Source: Desulfovibrionaceae bacterium UBA6814 (GTDB lineage Bacteria; Desulfobacterota; Desulfovibrionia; Desulfovibrionales; Desulfovibrionaceae). From it: 6,323 nt of DNA. The translations under genes and the position numbers were made by a program. The DNA is taken from positions 30,327-36,649 of the forward strand of contig DKEU01000041.1 in NCBI GenBank assembly GCA_002452635.1, read 5' to 3'. Under the pieces are notes generated by a model. The model was given only the letters and a program-made list of their open reading frames with translations. It was not told the DNA's origin and made no database searches. Below, piece by piece: positions 6,037 to 6,323 of this stretch; the first letter of the stretch is position 1; each line of letters begins with the position of its first letter.

Positions 6037-6323
6037 CCACCTCGTGGGCAGCGACCGCCTGCACTTCGGCTGGGACAACGCCCTGGCCCCGGTGCTCAAG
6101 GTCGCGCCCGGCGAGACCATCGAGTTCGACACCGTGGACGCGGGCGGCGGCCAGCTCGGCCCCGCCTCCACCGTGGAGGACGTGAGCCGCTTCGACTTCA
6201 GCCGCGTGAACCCGGCCTTCGGTCCGGTGTACGTGGACGGAGCCGAGCCCGGCGACGCCCTCAAGGTGACCATCGTTGACCTCAAGCTGCACGGCTGGGG
6301 CTGGACCGCCAACATCCCCGGCT
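6017..6323 (+). CDS. Acetamidase/formamidase family protein (3' end outside window)
   Basis: N-terminal 102 residues of a cytoplasmic FmdA/AmdA-family amidohydrolase, an enzyme class that hydrolyses short amides such as formamide or acetamide to ammonia and the carboxylate. The frame starts at ATG 6017 (MPRTPNSHLVGSDRLHFGWD) and runs open to the window edge. Family features seen are HLVGSDRLHFGWDNALAPVL (8-27), VAPGETIEFDTVDAGGGQLG (29-48) and GPVYVDGAEPGDALKVTIVD (about 69-88), then GWGWTANIPG at the edge. The ATG overlaps the last 20 bases of the binding-protein gene in another frame, with GGGAAG a few bases before it. A later GTG at 6044 is possible, but it would remove the conserved HL that precedes it. 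The overlap argues for translational coupling to the transporter. Real substrate may differ from formamide or acetamide, since many family members are uncharacterised. Confidence 0.9.
   Translation, partial: MPRTPNSHLVGSDRLHFGWDNALAPVLKVAPGETIEFDTVDAGGGQLGPASTVEDVSRFDFSRVNPAFGPVYVDGAEPGDALKVTIVDLKLHGWGWTANIPG

Noticed and set aside
3343..6315. A 990-codon open frame on the minus strand
   Set aside because: It lies antisense to four well-recognised genes and its translation is dominated by His, Gly, Val, Asp and Gln with no domain. Such long antisense frames are expected when the real genes use almost only G or C at the third position.
1..6323. CRISPR array, tRNA, rRNA, insertion sequence or phage genes
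   Set aside because: No regularly spaced repeats, cloverleaf-like segments, transposase motifs or terminal inverted repeats were seen; all coding space is filled by transport and metabolic genes of uniform style.

Overview
The window is GC-rich bacterial DNA with G or C at almost every third codon position. It is fully packed on the + strand except for one non-coding gap of about 315 bases. A tripartite TRAP transporter, a two-subunit oxygen-sensitive class I fumarase and a likely sigma-54 promoter all fit a GC-rich anaerobic proteobacterium such as a Desulfovibrionales sulfate reducer. That placement is an inference from gene content and style, not something the sequence proves.

Left block (1-2305): the C-terminal two thirds of a TRAP transporter large permease (DctM family) is followed after 10 bases by the alpha subunit, and after a further 13 bases by the beta subunit, of a heterodimeric iron-sulfur hydro-lyase of the class I fumarase / L-tartrate dehydratase family. 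Strong Shine-Dalgarno sequences sit in both gaps, so this is the 3' end of an operon that imports a carboxylate (probably a C4-dicarboxylate) and hydrates or dehydrates it in the cytoplasm.

Middle gap (2306-2620): no convincing gene. It is less GC-rich than its flanks. It contains a perfect 7-bp inverted repeat (2450-2470), a T/A-rich patch (2481-2507), a -24/-12 type sigma-54 promoter candidate (2546-2562), and a short palindrome followed by six T residues (2580-2599).

Right block (2621-6323, open at the right edge): a dipeptide-type ABC importer in the order DppC-like permease, DppB-like permease, periplasmic binding protein. The first 102 residues of an acetamidase/formamidase family enzyme follow. 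The two permease genes overlap by one base, and the amidase start lies inside the 3' end of the binding-protein gene, so the block looks like one translationally coupled operon. The two ATPase subunits such a transporter needs are not in the window and may lie downstream. The simplest reading is a sigma-54-controlled operon that imports an amide or small peptide-like compound and hydrolyses it to ammonia and a carboxylate. The parts are familiar families; the specific combination and its control are the interesting part.
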